A stretch of DNA of 46,717 nucleotides from Pseudomonas hunanensis (lineage in GTDB: Bacteria > Pseudomonadota > Gammaproteobacteria > Pseudomonadales > Pseudomonadaceae). Shown here in pieces: positions 27,506 through 35,762 of the stretch; within the stretch, counting starts at the first letter, position 1; every line of letters begins with the position of its first letter. The stretch lies in NCBI RefSeq assembly GCF_013393325.1, contig NZ_QJRC01000079.1:1-46717 (forward strand), given 5' to 3'. The notes below the pieces were generated by a model. That model saw only the letters and a list, made by a program, of their open reading frames with translations, was not told the origin of the DNA and ran no database searches. A program made the position numbers and the translations under genes.

Positions 27506-28378
27506 TCAACCCTGCCACTTGCCCCCTTCGACGATCACGCTTTCCGGCTTGGTGTCATCGCTCAGTTCTTTGCGCACATACTGGTCATACAGCTTCAGCA
27601 AGAACTTCTCTTCCCCCAGTTTGGCCAACTCGGCATTCACCCAGTCTCGCAGCTCGGTGTTGCCCTTCTTCACCGCCGGCGCAATCGGCGCTTCGTCACC
27701 CAGCAGCTCAGGCAGCACGCGGTAACCCGGGTTCTGCTTGGCCCAGCTGAACAGGATCAGGTTGTCCTGGGCATAGGCATCGCCACGGCCGGTGGCCAGG
27801 GCTTGCAGCGATTCGCTGTTCTTCTCGAACTTGAGCAGCTTCCAGTCGGGATGATTTTTGGTCAGCCAGATATCGGCCGTGGTGCCGGTGGTCACGATGA
27901 TGGTCTTGTCGGCCAGGTCGTCGAGCTTCTGCACCGGGCTGCCATCCGCCACGATGGCCTGCACGGCAACGCGCAGGTTGGGGTTGGTGAAGTCCACCGC
28001 TTCCTTGCGCTCCGGGGTCACGGTCATGTTGGCGAGGATCAGGTCGACCTTGTCGCTCTGCAGGAACGGAATACGGCTGGCCGGTTCCACGGCAACGAAC
28101 TCGACCTTGTTTTCATCGCCCAGCAGGTCCTTGGCCAGGCGCCGGCCAATGTCGGTGTCAAAGCCCACATAGCGGCCTTTCTCATCGACGAAGCCGAACG
28201 GCGGCTTGTCGGTGAACACGCCGACAATCAGCTTGTCGCGGGCCTTGATGGTTTCCAGGTAGCTGGTGGCTGGCGATGCCGCCGCCGGCTTGGGCGGTTC
28301 GTCGGCCTTGTTGCAGCCGGCCAGCAAGGCCAGGCCGAACAACGGTGCCAGCAGTTTGGTGAGGTTGGCAGTTTTCAT
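27506..28378 (-). CDS. polar amino acid ABC transporter, substrate-binding lipoprotein
   Basis: A 290-residue SBP_bac_3 protein. The N-terminus is a lipoprotein signal (LFGLALLAGC, Cys22 lipidated). Both lobes are present: DKLIVGVFTDKPPFGFVDEKG, DFTNPNLRVAVQAIVA and IIVTTGTTADIWL. Last gene of a four-gene operon; its ATG overlaps the ATPase stop by 4 bp (ATGA). Substrate may be an acidic, cystine-like or other polar amino acid; sequence alone does not decide. The nearby sulfur genes make a sulfur amino acid possible. Confidence 0.9.
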   Translation of the reverse strand: MKTANLTKLLAPLFGLALLAGCNKADEPPKPAAASPATSYLETIKARDKLIVGVFTDKPPFGFVDEKGRYVGFDTDIGRRLAKDLLGDENKVEFVAVEPASRIPFLQSDKVDLILANMTVTPERKEAVDFTNPNLRVAVQAIVADGSPVQKLDDLADKTIIVTTGTTADIWLTKNHPDWKLLKFEKNSESLQALATGRGDAYAQDNLILFSWAKQNPGYRVLPELLGDEAPIAPAVKKGNTELRDWVNAELAKLGEEKFLLKLYDQYVRKELSDDTKPESVIVEGGKWQG

Positions 28379-29148
28379 GACAGTTCCTTGTGCAATGTCT
28401 TTGGCAGGCTTTCTACGAAGGAGAATTTCTCCAGGAACTGCTGCGCGCGTGCGGTCCGCGGTCGGGTGAAGAAGCTCTCGGGGTCACCCTGTTCAAGGAC
28501 CCTGCCGGCCTCCATGAACACGATGCGGTCGGCCACCGCGCGAGCGAAGGCCATTTCGTGGGTAACGATGAGCAAGGTCATGCCGTCGCGGGCCAGGCCC
28601 TGAATTACCTGCAGCACCTCCTTGACCATTTCTGGGTCGAGGGCAGCGGTAACTTCGTCGAACAGCATCACCTCGGGGTTCATGCACAACGCGCGCACGA
28701 TGGCGATGCGCTGTTGCTGGCCCCCGGACAATTGCCGGGGGAACGCGTCGCGCTTGTCCAGCAGGCCGACCCGCGCCAGCAGCGCCTCGGCCTGGGCCTG
28801 GGCTTCGGCCCGCTCGCGCTTTTGCACTTTCAGCGGGCCCAGCAGCAGGTTGTCGATCACGCTCATATGGCCGAACAGGTGGTAGCTCTGGAACACCATG
28901 CCGACCCGCTGGCGGATGGCGCGCCAGTCGGTGTGCGGGGCGAGCAATTCTTGCCCGGCCAGGCGCAGGTGCCCGCTGTGGGCCTGCTCAAGGCCGTTGA
29001 GGCAGCGCAGCAGCGTGCTTTTGCCACAGCCACTGGGGCCGAGGATGACCACCACTTCACCGGCCGCCACCTGCAGGTCGACATCCTTGAGCACCTGGTG
29101 CTCGCCAAAAAACTTGTTGAAACCCTGGAATTCGATCAGTGCGCTCAT
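28375..29148 (-). CDS. polar amino acid ABC transporter, ATP-binding protein
   Basis: A 257-residue ATPase: Walker A GPSGCGKST, Q-loop MVFQSYHLF, signature LSGGQQQR, Walker B VMLFDEVTAALDPE (Val replaces the usual Pro-Thr motif order, DEVTAALDP being common in this family) and switch His in IVTHEM. Belongs to the GlnQ/HisP group. The ATG at 29148 overlaps the permease stop (ATGA), showing translational coupling. Confidence 0.94.
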   Translation of the reverse strand: MSALIEFQGFNKFFGEHQVLKDVDLQVAAGEVVVILGPSGCGKSTLLRCLNGLEQAHSGHLRLAGQELLAPHTDWRAIRQRVGMVFQSYHLFGHMSVIDNLLLGPLKVQKRERAEAQAQAEALLARVGLLDKRDAFPRQLSGGQQQRIAIVRALCMNPEVMLFDEVTAALDPEMVKEVLQVIQGLARDGMTLLIVTHEMAFARAVADRIVFMEAGRVLEQGDPESFFTRPRTARAQQFLEKFSFVESLPKTLHKELS

Positions 29149-29804
29149 GAGTGTGCCCAGCGGCGTTCCAGCACGCGCGAAGCGGCGGACAGCGGATAAC
29201 AAACGATGAAGAAGAACAGGAACAAGGCGCCATAGATCAGCACCGATTCGTAGGTGCGTTCGATGATCTGCTGACCGGCCTTGATCACCTCGACCACGCC
29301 GATCAGCACCGCCAGCGAGCTGGTCTTGATGATCCGCGTGTAGATGTTGATGGTGGGCGGGGTCATGCGCTTGAGCGCCTGCGGCAGCAGCACGTAGCCA
29401 TACAGCTGCCACCCCGCCAGGCCGATCGACAGCCCGGCTTCGCGCTGGCCGCGCGGCAGCGAACGCAGCGCACCGCGTACCACCTCGCCCACCTCGCTCG
29501 CGCCCCACAGGGCCAGTACCAGCACCGCGCACCAGAAGCTGGGGATGCTCAGGGCAAAGAAGATCGGCAGGCCGAAGAACACCAGGTACAACCAGACCAG
29601 CACCGGGATGGCGCGAAACAACTCAAGGTACACCTGCAAGGCGATGTTCAGGGCACGGTTGCCCAGGGTTGCCAGCACGCCGTACAGCACGCCACCCAGC
29701 GTTGCGAAGAGGATGCCCAGTGCCGAGATGGCCAGGGTCTGCGCGGCGCCGCCGGCCAGCTGCGGCAGCGCCTGCAGCAACAGGTCAAACGCCGAACTGG
29801 CCAT
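29145..29804 (-). CDS. polar amino acid ABC transporter, permease 2
   Basis: A 219-residue inner-membrane permease of the HisM/GlnP type with about five helices and the EAA loop EAGLSIGLAGWQLYGYVLLPQALKR-like region (residues about 135-160). GGAGG 6 nt before 29804 selects this start; an upstream Cys-rich extension of the frame is not credible. Overlaps the preceding permease by 20 bp. Confidence 0.92.
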   Translation of the reverse strand: MASSAFDLLLQALPQLAGGAAQTLAISALGILFATLGGVLYGVLATLGNRALNIALQVYLELFRAIPVLVWLYLVFFGLPIFFALSIPSFWCAVLVLALWGASEVGEVVRGALRSLPRGQREAGLSIGLAGWQLYGYVLLPQALKRMTPPTINIYTRIIKTSSLAVLIGVVEVIKAGQQIIERTYESVLIYGALFLFFFIVCYPLSAASRVLERRWAHS

Positions 29805-30450
29805 GTTGCAGCCTCCTTTCCACGTAGCGCAGCAGCAACGACAGCGGCAGGAACAGCAATACACAGAGCAGGGTCAGCACGGTGAGCATTTCGTAGGTCT
29901 TGTAGTACAGCGCGATGTAGTTTTTGGTGGTGTAGAGGATTTCCGGCACGGCCACCGCCGACACCACGGTGGTTTCCTTGAGCAGGAAGATGAAGTTGGC
30001 GAACAGTGCCGGCAGGCTGAGGATACCGGCCTGGGGCAGCACCACATGGCGCAGCAGTTGGCCCTCGGACAAGCCGATGGAGCGCCCAGACTCCAGCTGC
30101 GCACGCGGCACCGCCTCGATGCCGGCCCGTAACACCTCGGTGAGGTAGGCACCGCCCATGAAGGTCATGGTGATGATCGCCGCGGAAAAACCGGAAATCT
30201 TCAGGCCCAGGCTTGGCAAGGCGAAGTAGACGAAGAACAGTTGGATCAGCAGCGGCGTGTTGCGCGCCAGCTCCACGTAGGCTTTGACCAGGCGCCACAG
30301 GTAGGGCGTGCGCAGGACAAGGAGCGTGGCGTTGACCAGGGCGACCAAGAGCGAGGTGGCGATGGCGATCATGCCGACCTGCAAAGTCACGCCCACGGCC
30401 TTGAGAAAAGCGGGTAGCGTGCTGAGGATGAATGCGATGTCGAGGGTCAT
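29785..30450 (-). CDS. polar amino acid ABC transporter, permease 1
   Basis: A 221-residue permease, first gene of the operon. FVELARNTPLLIQLFFVYFALP-like segment (helix three; residues about 58-80) and the EAA loop ESGRSIGLSEGQLLRHVVLPQA are typical of the HisQ/HisM family. The start at 30450 (MTLDIAFILS) is at the family position. The operon is preceded by an AT-rich promoter island. Confidence 0.92.
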   Translation of the reverse strand: MTLDIAFILSTLPAFLKAVGVTLQVGMIAIATSLLVALVNATLLVLRTPYLWRLVKAYVELARNTPLLIQLFFVYFALPSLGLKISGFSAAIITMTFMGGAYLTEVLRAGIEAVPRAQLESGRSIGLSEGQLLRHVVLPQAGILSLPALFANFIFLLKETTVVSAVAVPEILYTTKNYIALYYKTYEMLTVLTLLCVLLFLPLSLLLRYVERRLQHGQFGV

Positions 30451-30485
30451 GGGTAGAGCAAGTCTGCAGGGTGCGCGGGGGCACA

Positions 30486-30540
30486 ATGAATAGACTCTAA
30501 TGATCTAAAAATTTTTTAATAAATACCTTTATTGCATATG
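30486..30540 (-). promoter_or_regulatory. AT-rich promoter island upstream of the amino-acid ABC operon
   Basis: A run dominated by A/T (including TCTAAAAATTTTTTAATAAA) in a GC-rich genome, 36-90 bp before the first permease gene. It resembles the other AT islands upstream of tonB and oscA. No exact -10/-35 pair can be assigned. The rest of this 323-bp gap holds a paired REP element and a terminator. Confidence 0.5.
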
Positions 30541-30564
30541 CATAGTACAGGCATAGACGCCCTT

Positions 30565-30681
30565 TGTAGGCGCGGCCTTGTGTCGCGAAAGCGCCGCAAA
30601 GCGGCCCCGGCAATAGCAGGTGAATTGCAAAAATCCTGGGGGCGCTCCGCCCCCCTTTCGCGACACAAGGCCGCTCCTACA
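30565..30681. repeat. paired REP element with internal hairpins
   Basis: Arms at 30565-30591 and 30655-30681 (TGTAGGCGCGGCCTTGTGTC and its near-complement) are 27 bp with one mismatch. The spacer holds a GCCGCAAAGCGGC hairpin and GGGGGCGCTCCGCCCCC. Confidence 0.88.
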
Positions 30682-30711
30682 GGGGATCGCTTCTCCCCAA
30701 AATGCATGTCA

Positions 30712-30747
30712 AAGAAATAAAAACGCCGACTCATATGAGTCGGCGTC
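30712..30747 (-). terminator. rho-independent terminator of the MetQ-like gene
   Basis: On the minus strand a 24-bp perfect palindrome (ACGCCGACTC-ATAT-GAGTCGGCGT) is followed by TTTTTATTTC, 26 bp after the gene stop. Confidence 0.92.
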
Positions 30748-30773
30748 AGGTCATGCAAGGGAATGCAACTGCA

Positions 30774-31559
30774 TCAGAACGCTGGCAGCACCGCACCCTG
30801 GTACTTCTTGGCGATGAATGCCTTCACTTCCGGGCTGGTCAGGGCCTTGGCCAGTTTCTGGATGGCTTCGCTGTCCTTGTTGTCCGGGCGGGCAACCAGG
30901 AAGTTCACGTATGGCGAATCGGCACCTTCGATCACCAGCGCATCCTTGGCCGGGTTCAGGCCGGCTTCCAGGGCGTAGTTGGTGTTGATCATGTCCAGGT
31001 CAACCTGGTCCAGCACGCGCGGCAGCATGGCCGACTCAAGCTCGCGGAACTTCAGCTTCTTCGGGTTCTCGGCAATGTCCTTGGGGGTGGCCAGGGCATT
31101 TTTCGGGTCTTTCAGGGTGATCAGGCCAGCCTTCTGCAGCAGGATCAGGGCGCGGCCGCTGTTGCTGCCTTCGTTAGGGATGGCAACAGTGGCGCCTTCC
31201 TTCAGCTCGGACAGGTTCTTGATCTTCTTGGAGTAGCCACCGAAGGGTTCGACGTGCACGCCGACCACGGTTTCCAGGTGGGTGCCTTTACCTTCGTTGA
31301 AGCTTTTCAGATACGGCAGGGTCTGGAAGTAGTTGGCGTCCAGGCGCTTCTGGTCCACTTGTACGTTTGGCTGCACGTAATCGGTGAAGACCTTGATCTG
31401 CAGGTCCACACCTTCTTTTGCCAGGGTCGGCTTGATCAGCTCAAGGATTTCGGCGTGCGGAACCGGGGTAGCGGCAACCACCAGTTTCTCGGCAGCGGCG
31501 GCCAGGCCGGAGAACGACAGGGCAGCAGCCAGGGCAGTGGTCAGCAGGGTCTTCTTCAT
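30774..31559 (-). CDS. orphan MetQ/NlpA-family substrate-binding protein
   Basis: A 261-residue NlpA-family binding protein. The signal peptide (about 1-22, cleaved near AAA-AEK) has no lipobox Cys, so it should be a soluble periplasmic form, unlike lipidated E. coli MetQ. ATPVPHAEIL, DYVQPNVQVDQKRLDANYFQ and the FGGYSKK/NEGSNSGRAL segments match the methionine-binding family. No metN or metI is present, so a remote permease would be needed. AAGGA precedes the ATG at 31559. Likely binds methionine or a related sulfur compound. Confidence 0.9.
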   Translation of the reverse strand: MKKTLLTTALAAALSFSGLAAAAEKLVVAATPVPHAEILELIKPTLAKEGVDLQIKVFTDYVQPNVQVDQKRLDANYFQTLPYLKSFNEGKGTHLETVVGVHVEPFGGYSKKIKNLSELKEGATVAIPNEGSNSGRALILLQKAGLITLKDPKNALATPKDIAENPKKLKFRELESAMLPRVLDQVDLDMINTNYALEAGLNPAKDALVIEGADSPYVNFLVARPDNKDSEAIQKLAKALTSPEVKAFIAKKYQGAVLPAF

Positions 31560-31639
31560 GGTGGTCCTTGTTCTGAATCTGGGCCATCGACGATGGCGAA
31601 TCGGGTGCCCAACCGGTTCACCAGTGGGCGTGAGGCGGA

Positions 31640-31700
31640 CAATACCTAGATTTTTTATTCCGTAACAATATCTTTTACTTAGCTTCTTATTCCAAAAACA
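31640..31700 (-). promoter_or_regulatory. AT-rich promoter island upstream of the MetQ-like gene
   Basis: An AT-rich stretch 80-140 bp before the gene contains TAGCTTCTTATTCC (31680-31693). The same 14 bases occur on the other strand at 33276-33289 upstream of the small hydrolase gene, which suggests a shared regulator site. Confidence 0.45.
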
Positions 31701-31734
31701 AACTGCCACCAGCCACTTTGCTTATGAGCGATGT

Positions 31735-32565
31735 CTAGCGCGCGGGATTGGCCAGGTCGAGGTCCTCCGGCAGGATCTCTGCGCCGTCATTCACCAGCAA
31801 GGCAAAGTGGATCACGTTCTCCAGCTCGCGGGTGTTGCCGGGCCAGAAATGCGCTTCCAGCACCTGCTGCGCCGCCTCGCTCACCAACGGCACGGGCCGC
31901 TGCAGGCGCACGCTGTAAATGCCCACGAAGTACTCGGCCAGTGGCAGGATGTCGCCCGGCCGTTCACGCAGCGGCGGCAGTTCCAGCGCCCCCTCGCGCA
32001 GGTACTGGTACAGGCGCTCGTTGAAGCGCCCCGCACGCACCACGCGCGCCAGGTCGATGCTGGTCGCGGCGACCAGGCGCACATCCACTGGCTGTGGCTG
32101 CTGCGCGCCAACCCGGGTGACCTCACGGTTTTCCAGTGCGGCCAGCAACTTGCCCTGGATGGCCAGCGGCAAGTCGGCAATCTCGTCCAGGTACAGCGTG
32201 CCGCCATTGGCCGAGCCAAACCAGCCGGCGCGGCTGCTGGCCGTGCCGCCATGACTGCCGGCGCTATAGCCGAACAATTCGGCATCGGCGTAGGTGGGGC
32301 TGATGGCCGCGCAGTTGACCGACACGAACAGCCCGCCACGGTCGCTGGCACGGTGGATCTGCCGGGCCAGCAGCTCCTTGCCGGTGCCGGTTTCGCCACG
32401 GATCAGCACCGGCACAGGTTGTGGCGCCAGGCGCTCAAGGTCCTCGCGCAGCTGCTGCGAGCGCGGGTCGATGAACACCAGCGCCTTGGCACGAATGCTC
32501 AGCGGGCTCTTGTCCAGCTCGGGGAAGGTCAGCAGCGGCTGGCCAAACGGGTTTTGAAAAGTCAT
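31735..32565 (-). CDS. truncated sigma54-type AAA+ protein (no GAFTGA loop, no DNA-binding domain)
   Basis: A 276-residue protein that is nearly only an AAA+ domain of the bacterial enhancer-binding class. Walker A (GETGTGKE) and Walker B (GGTLYLDEI) are intact, as is a sensor-like RFNERLYQYL. The GAFTGA loop that contacts sigma54 is replaced by GSHGGT, no N-terminal sensor is present, and the chain ends at PEDLDLANPAR, with no Fis-type helix-turn-helix. It could be a co-regulator or an AAA+ ATPase with another target. It follows a small hydrolase gene by 64 bp on the same strand. Confidence 0.85.
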   Translation of the reverse strand: MTFQNPFGQPLLTFPELDKSPLSIRAKALVFIDPRSQQLREDLERLAPQPVPVLIRGETGTGKELLARQIHRASDRGGLFVSVNCAAISPTYADAELFGYSAGSHGGTASSRAGWFGSANGGTLYLDEIADLPLAIQGKLLAALENREVTRVGAQQPQPVDVRLVAATSIDLARVVRAGRFNERLYQYLREGALELPPLRERPGDILPLAEYFVGIYSVRLQRPVPLVSEAAQQVLEAHFWPGNTRELENVIHFALLVNDGAEILPEDLDLANPAR

Positions 32566-32629
32566 GACGAACTCCCGCCCCAGGCCTGCAATGGCCGGGC
32601 GTCAGGCAAACGGTAAACAGTAAGGGTGA

Positions 32630-33211
32630 TCAGGCGCGGCGCAGTGCGCGCTGCTCTACCCGGCTCTGCAAGCGATACAAGTAGGCGAAGCCTTGTTCCC
32701 AGCGCTCATGGCCGGACTTGACGTTGATGTGCCCGGCATTGCTCAGCAACCCCGCTTCGGCGCCCCATGCCTGGGCCAGGTACAGCGCCCGCGGTACGTT
32801 CACGGCCGGGTCGTTGTCCGAGCTGACGACCTGGCTGGGGAACGGCAATGCATCGGTCGGGATCGGCGCAAAGTTGCGCAGGGCTGGCGCGCAGGTGGGC
32901 CGCTCGACGTCTGCCGGCGCCACCAACAGTGCACCACGCACCCGCCGCAGCAAGGCCGGCCTGGCTTGCGCAGCCCAATGGGCGACAGTGATGCAGCCCA
33001 GGCTGTGGGCGATCAGGATCACCGGTGAGCGCTCGGCGGCAATTGCCTGCTCCAGCGCCTGCACCCAATCCTGCCGCTGCGGGGTGAGCCAGTCGTGTTG
33101 CTCCACCCGGGCACTGTTAGGCAGGGTGCGCTGCCAGTGACTTTGCCAATGGTTGTCTGGCGATCCTTGCCAGCCCGGCACAATCAGGTAACGAATCGAC
33201 TCATTGCGCAT
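32630..33211 (-). CDS. RBBP9/YdeN-family alpha/beta hydrolase
   Basis: A 193-residue serine hydrolase of the RBBP9/YdeN group. YLIVPGWQGSPDNHWQ is the family N-terminus; the nucleophile is in LIAHSLGC, the Asp in VVSSDNDPAV and the His in NAGHINVKSG. No signal peptide. First gene of a probable two-gene unit with the AAA+ protein. Substrate unknown. Confidence 0.9.
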   Translation of the reverse strand: MRNESIRYLIVPGWQGSPDNHWQSHWQRTLPNSARVEQHDWLTPQRQDWVQALEQAIAAERSPVILIAHSLGCITVAHWAAQARPALLRRVRGALLVAPADVERPTCAPALRNFAPIPTDALPFPSQVVSSDNDPAVNVPRALYLAQAWGAEAGLLSNAGHINVKSGHERWEQGFAYLYRLQSRVEQRALRRA

Positions 33212-33247
33212 GGGGACGCCTCCAGTAAGTTTGCGTGCTTGGAGACA

Positions 33248-33300
33248 AGTATAGGGAGGGAGTTATATTCGTAAAGGAATAAGAAGCTATTTATTAATAA
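33248..33300 (-). promoter_or_regulatory. AT-rich promoter region of the hydrolase-AAA+ unit
   Basis: TATACT on the minus strand (33248-33253) is a good -10, 37 bp before the hydrolase start, with AT-rich DNA and the shared GGAATAAGAAGCTA motif (33276-33289) around the -35 position. The -35 itself (CTTTAC) is poor, as expected for an activated promoter. Confidence 0.45.
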
Positions 33301-33336
33301 CCAAAAACCAATTCCTGCGACAGGGCCCTCACAGGC

Positions 33337-33373
33337 AAAAAAAAGGGCCAACCCCTGCCAAGAGATGTGGCCC
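33337..33373 (-). terminator. rho-independent terminator after exbD
   Basis: On the minus strand GGGCCA pairs with TGGCCC across a GC-rich loop and is followed by eight Ts, 32 bp after the exbD stop. Confidence 0.7.
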
Positions 33374-33405
33374 ATAAGCACTTGCCTGAAGAGGTGTGCC
33401 GGGTA

Positions 33406-33807
33406 TCAACGTGCGGTAATCACCGCCAGCTTGCTGATCCCCGCGCGTTCGATGGCCGCCATGGCCCGTGCCACTTCGCCGTAGTTCACGCCGTCATCGG
33501 CCTGCAGCTGCACGCGCACGTCCGCGTCCTTGTCCTTGGCGGCCTTGAGATTGGTTTCCAGCAGATCGGGCTGGATCTGGTCCTTGTTGATGAACAGCTT
33601 GCCCTCGCCATCGATGCTGACCACCAGCGGGTCCTTCTGCTCCACCGGGGCCACGGCCTCGGTCTTGGGCAGGTTGATGGGAATGGCGTTGGTCAGCAGC
33701 GGCGCGGTGACGATGAACACCACCAGCAGCACCAGCATGACGTCCACCAGGGGCGTGACGTTGATTTCACTGAGGACTTCGTCGCTGTCCTGGGTCGAAA
33801 AGGCCAT
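33406..33807 (-). CDS. exbD: TonB-system energiser ExbD
   Basis: A 133-residue inner-membrane protein with one helix (about 20-40) holding the essential proton-path Asp in the TPLVDVMLVLL motif, then a periplasmic domain. Works with ExbB to power TonB. It directly follows exbB, with its GGAGG ribosome-binding site inside the exbB end. Last gene of the tonB-exbB-exbD unit. Confidence 0.95.
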   Translation of the reverse strand: MAFSTQDSDEVLSEINVTPLVDVMLVLLVVFIVTAPLLTNAIPINLPKTEAVAPVEQKDPLVVSIDGEGKLFINKDQIQPDLLETNLKAAKDKDADVRVQLQADDGVNYGEVARAMAAIERAGISKLAVITAR

Positions 33808-33808
33808 A

Positions 33809-34528
33809 TCAGGACGCCTCCTTCACTGGCTGGGTGAAACCGGCCTGGGCTTTTTGCACAGCAGGGTGCACCAGCACGCGGAAGGCACTCTTCTGCGCCA
33901 GGCTGTAGAAGTCGTGGGCGAAGTCATCGAGGTCGGCGGCGGTCAGCTTGAGGCGCCGCAGGAAGTAGTTGTAAACCAGCACGGCCGGTACCGCGACGGC
34001 GATACCCACACCGGTCGCCACCAGTGCCGCACCGATTGGTCCGGCGACGGTTTCCAGGCTGGCGGAGCCGGCCGCGCTGATGCCCTTGAGCGCTTCCATG
34101 ATGCCCCACACGGTGCCGAACAGGCCGATGAAGGGCGAGGTGCTGCCGATACTGGCGACCACCGCCAGGCCGGTTTCCAGCGAGCGGCGCTCACGCACGA
34201 TCTGCTGGCGCAGGGCGCGCTCCAGGCGGTCCTGGTGGTTGATCGCATGGCTCAGGTCGTTGGCCTGAGTGTCGCCAACGGCGATGGCAGCGTAGCCAGA
34301 CTGGGCCACACGGGCAGCCGGGCCGGGCAGCTCATGGCTGAGCTCGGCGGCCGAGTCCAGGCTGGAGGCAGCCCAGAACTGCTGGTGGAAGCGCTTGTCC
34401 TGGTTCTTCAACCGCACGAACTGCGCGACCTTGACCAGGGCCAGGCCCCAGGTGACGACAGAAAAACCGACCAGCAGCCAGATGACTGCGCTTTCAACGG
34501 ATTCGAGGGGGGATGCCAGCAGGCTCAT
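33809..34528 (-). CDS. exbB: TonB-system energiser ExbB
   Basis: A 239-residue MotA/TolQ/ExbB-family protein with three membrane helices: about 14-34, then the conserved core ASIGSTSPFIGLFGTVWGIM and GIAVAVPAVLVYNYF. Forms a pentameric proton channel with ExbD. The middle gene of the operon; tonB first and exbB-exbD after is the order of P. aeruginosa tonB2-exbB1-exbD1 (as I recall). Confidence 0.95.
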   Translation of the reverse strand: MSLLASPLESVESAVIWLLVGFSVVTWGLALVKVAQFVRLKNQDKRFHQQFWAASSLDSAAELSHELPGPAARVAQSGYAAIAVGDTQANDLSHAINHQDRLERALRQQIVRERRSLETGLAVVASIGSTSPFIGLFGTVWGIMEALKGISAAGSASLETVAGPIGAALVATGVGIAVAVPAVLVYNYFLRRLKLTAADLDDFAHDFYSLAQKSAFRVLVHPAVQKAQAGFTQPVKEAS

Positions 34529-34558
34529 GATGATGTCTTCCTGTGTTCTGCGAAAAAG

Positions 34559-35359
34559 TTAGCGAAGCTTGAAATCGATCGGCACGCTGACCCAGCCGGT
34601 CTGGGCCACATCACCCTGCTTGGCGGGCACGAAGCTCCAGCGCTTCACCGCGGCCAGCGCGGCGGCGTCGAGGGCGTCACGGCCGCTGCTCTTCTGAACC
34701 TGGATCTGCCCAGGCTTGCCGCTGGGCAGCACTTCGACACGCAACAGCACGGTGCCCTCCCAGCCACGGCGCTGAGCCATCTGCGGGTACTCCGGCGCCG
34801 GGTTCTTCAGGTACGCGGCGTTGGCCGATGCCGGGGTTATCGGGGCCGGCGCGGGTGGTGCGGGCGCAGGCGGTGCCGGGGCCGCCACTGGCGCGGGTGG
34901 TGGTGCTTCAACCGGCTTGGGCTGTGGCTTGGGCGCTTGCTTGACCACAGGCTTTGGCACGGGCTTCGGTTTGGGTTTGGGCTTGGCGGCCAGTTCGTCG
35001 ACGACCGGTGGCGGCGGCGGTGGCTCGACCACGGGAGGCGCGGGCGCAGGCGGCGGAGGCTCGACCACAGGCGGTGCGGGTGCCGCGAACTCGATGGTCA
35101 TGGGCGGCACCTGTGGCGGCACAACCGGCAGTTCGGGCGTGGGCGCCTGGCTGACCCAGTACGCGGCGGCGCCATGCAGGGCCAGCACCAGCAGGCCCAA
35201 CACCAGCTTGTCGCGGCGCTTGAGCCCGCTCACAGGCGTGCGTTGCAGGCGCAGCTGGCCAAGCGGCAGGCGAAGCGTGCGTCCAAGCTCGACCAGGTCG
35301 CCTGGGGCCGGGCGCCATGGCTGGTCGTAGGCCCTGACGGCCGATTGGACATTACCCAT
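34559..35359 (-). CDS. tonB: TonB energy transducer
   Basis: A 266-residue TonB. Unlike E. coli TonB it has a cytoplasmic N-terminal tail of about 48 residues before the membrane helix (KLVLGLLVLALHGAAAYWVS). A Pro-rich, Lys/Pro spacer (about 75-185, EPPPPAPAPP and KPKPKPVPKP runs) spans the periplasm, and the C-terminal domain has the YP motif (NPAPEYPQMAQRRGWEG). It links ExbBD to outer-membrane receptors. Its promoter island shares a motif with the oscA promoter. Confidence 0.95.
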   Translation of the reverse strand: MGNVQSAVRAYDQPWRPAPGDLVELGRTLRLPLGQLRLQRTPVSGLKRRDKLVLGLLVLALHGAAAYWVSQAPTPELPVVPPQVPPMTIEFAAPAPPVVEPPPPAPAPPVVEPPPPPPVVDELAAKPKPKPKPVPKPVVKQAPKPQPKPVEAPPPAPVAAPAPPAPAPPAPAPITPASANAAYLKNPAPEYPQMAQRRGWEGTVLLRVEVLPSGKPGQIQVQKSSGRDALDAAALAAVKRWSFVPAKQGDVAQTGWVSVPIDFKLR

Positions 35360-35422
35360 TGATCAAACTCCTGGGGTCTCGATTCAGGTGTGTGGCTGAA
35401 TCATCGGGGCCAGAGGCTTATC

Positions 35423-35440
35423 TCTTAAAGTAATGTTTAA
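35423..35440 (-). promoter_or_regulatory. operator-like motif upstream of tonB
   Basis: TCTTAAAGTAATGTTTAA lies in an AT-rich island about 64-81 bp before tonB. It matches the oscA element (39972-39990) with a one-base gap and one change. A plausible activator site, perhaps CysB. The same 402-bp gap also holds a paired REP and the cysA terminator. Confidence 0.5.
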
Positions 35441-35595
35441 AATTATGGTTAGAACTTAATTGAATATTGTTTCTGAAGGATCGCGTGAAAGCCACGGATT
35501 GCGCGGGCTGTGGCCTTCATGGCTAAAGGCTATGCATTGGGGGCATGCAAAATATTCGCGTAAGGCATGAGATTGCCGCGAGGGCTGCGCCCTCG

Positions 35596-35681
35596 ATCGC
35601 GACGCAAGGCCGCTCCTACAAAGGACTCGCGCCCCTCGGACCTTACGCGAATCCCTTGTAGGAGCGGCCTTGTGTCGCGAT
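35596..35681. repeat. paired REP element
   Basis: Inverted 26-bp arms at 35596-35621 and 35656-35681 (ATCGCGACGCAAGGCCGCTC and its near-complement, one mismatch) with a 34-bp spacer, followed by a GGGCTGCAAAGCAGCCCC hairpin. Confidence 0.9.
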
Positions 35682-35716
35682 GGGCTGCAAAGCAGCCCCG
35701 GCAATCCGACAGGCAT

Positions 35717-35741
35717 AAAAAAACCCGGGACCAAGCCCGGG
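35717..35741 (-). terminator. rho-independent terminator after cysA
   Basis: On the minus strand CCCGGG-CTTGGT-CCCGGG is followed by TTTTTTT, 22 bp after the cysA stop. Confidence 0.92.
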
Positions 35742-35762
35742 CTCTTAATCATCAGGGGCAGA

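Noticed and set aside
35360..35480. Fur box before tonB
   Set aside because: No 19-bp GATAATGATTATC-like palindrome was found; the AT-rich motif matches the oscA promoter instead.
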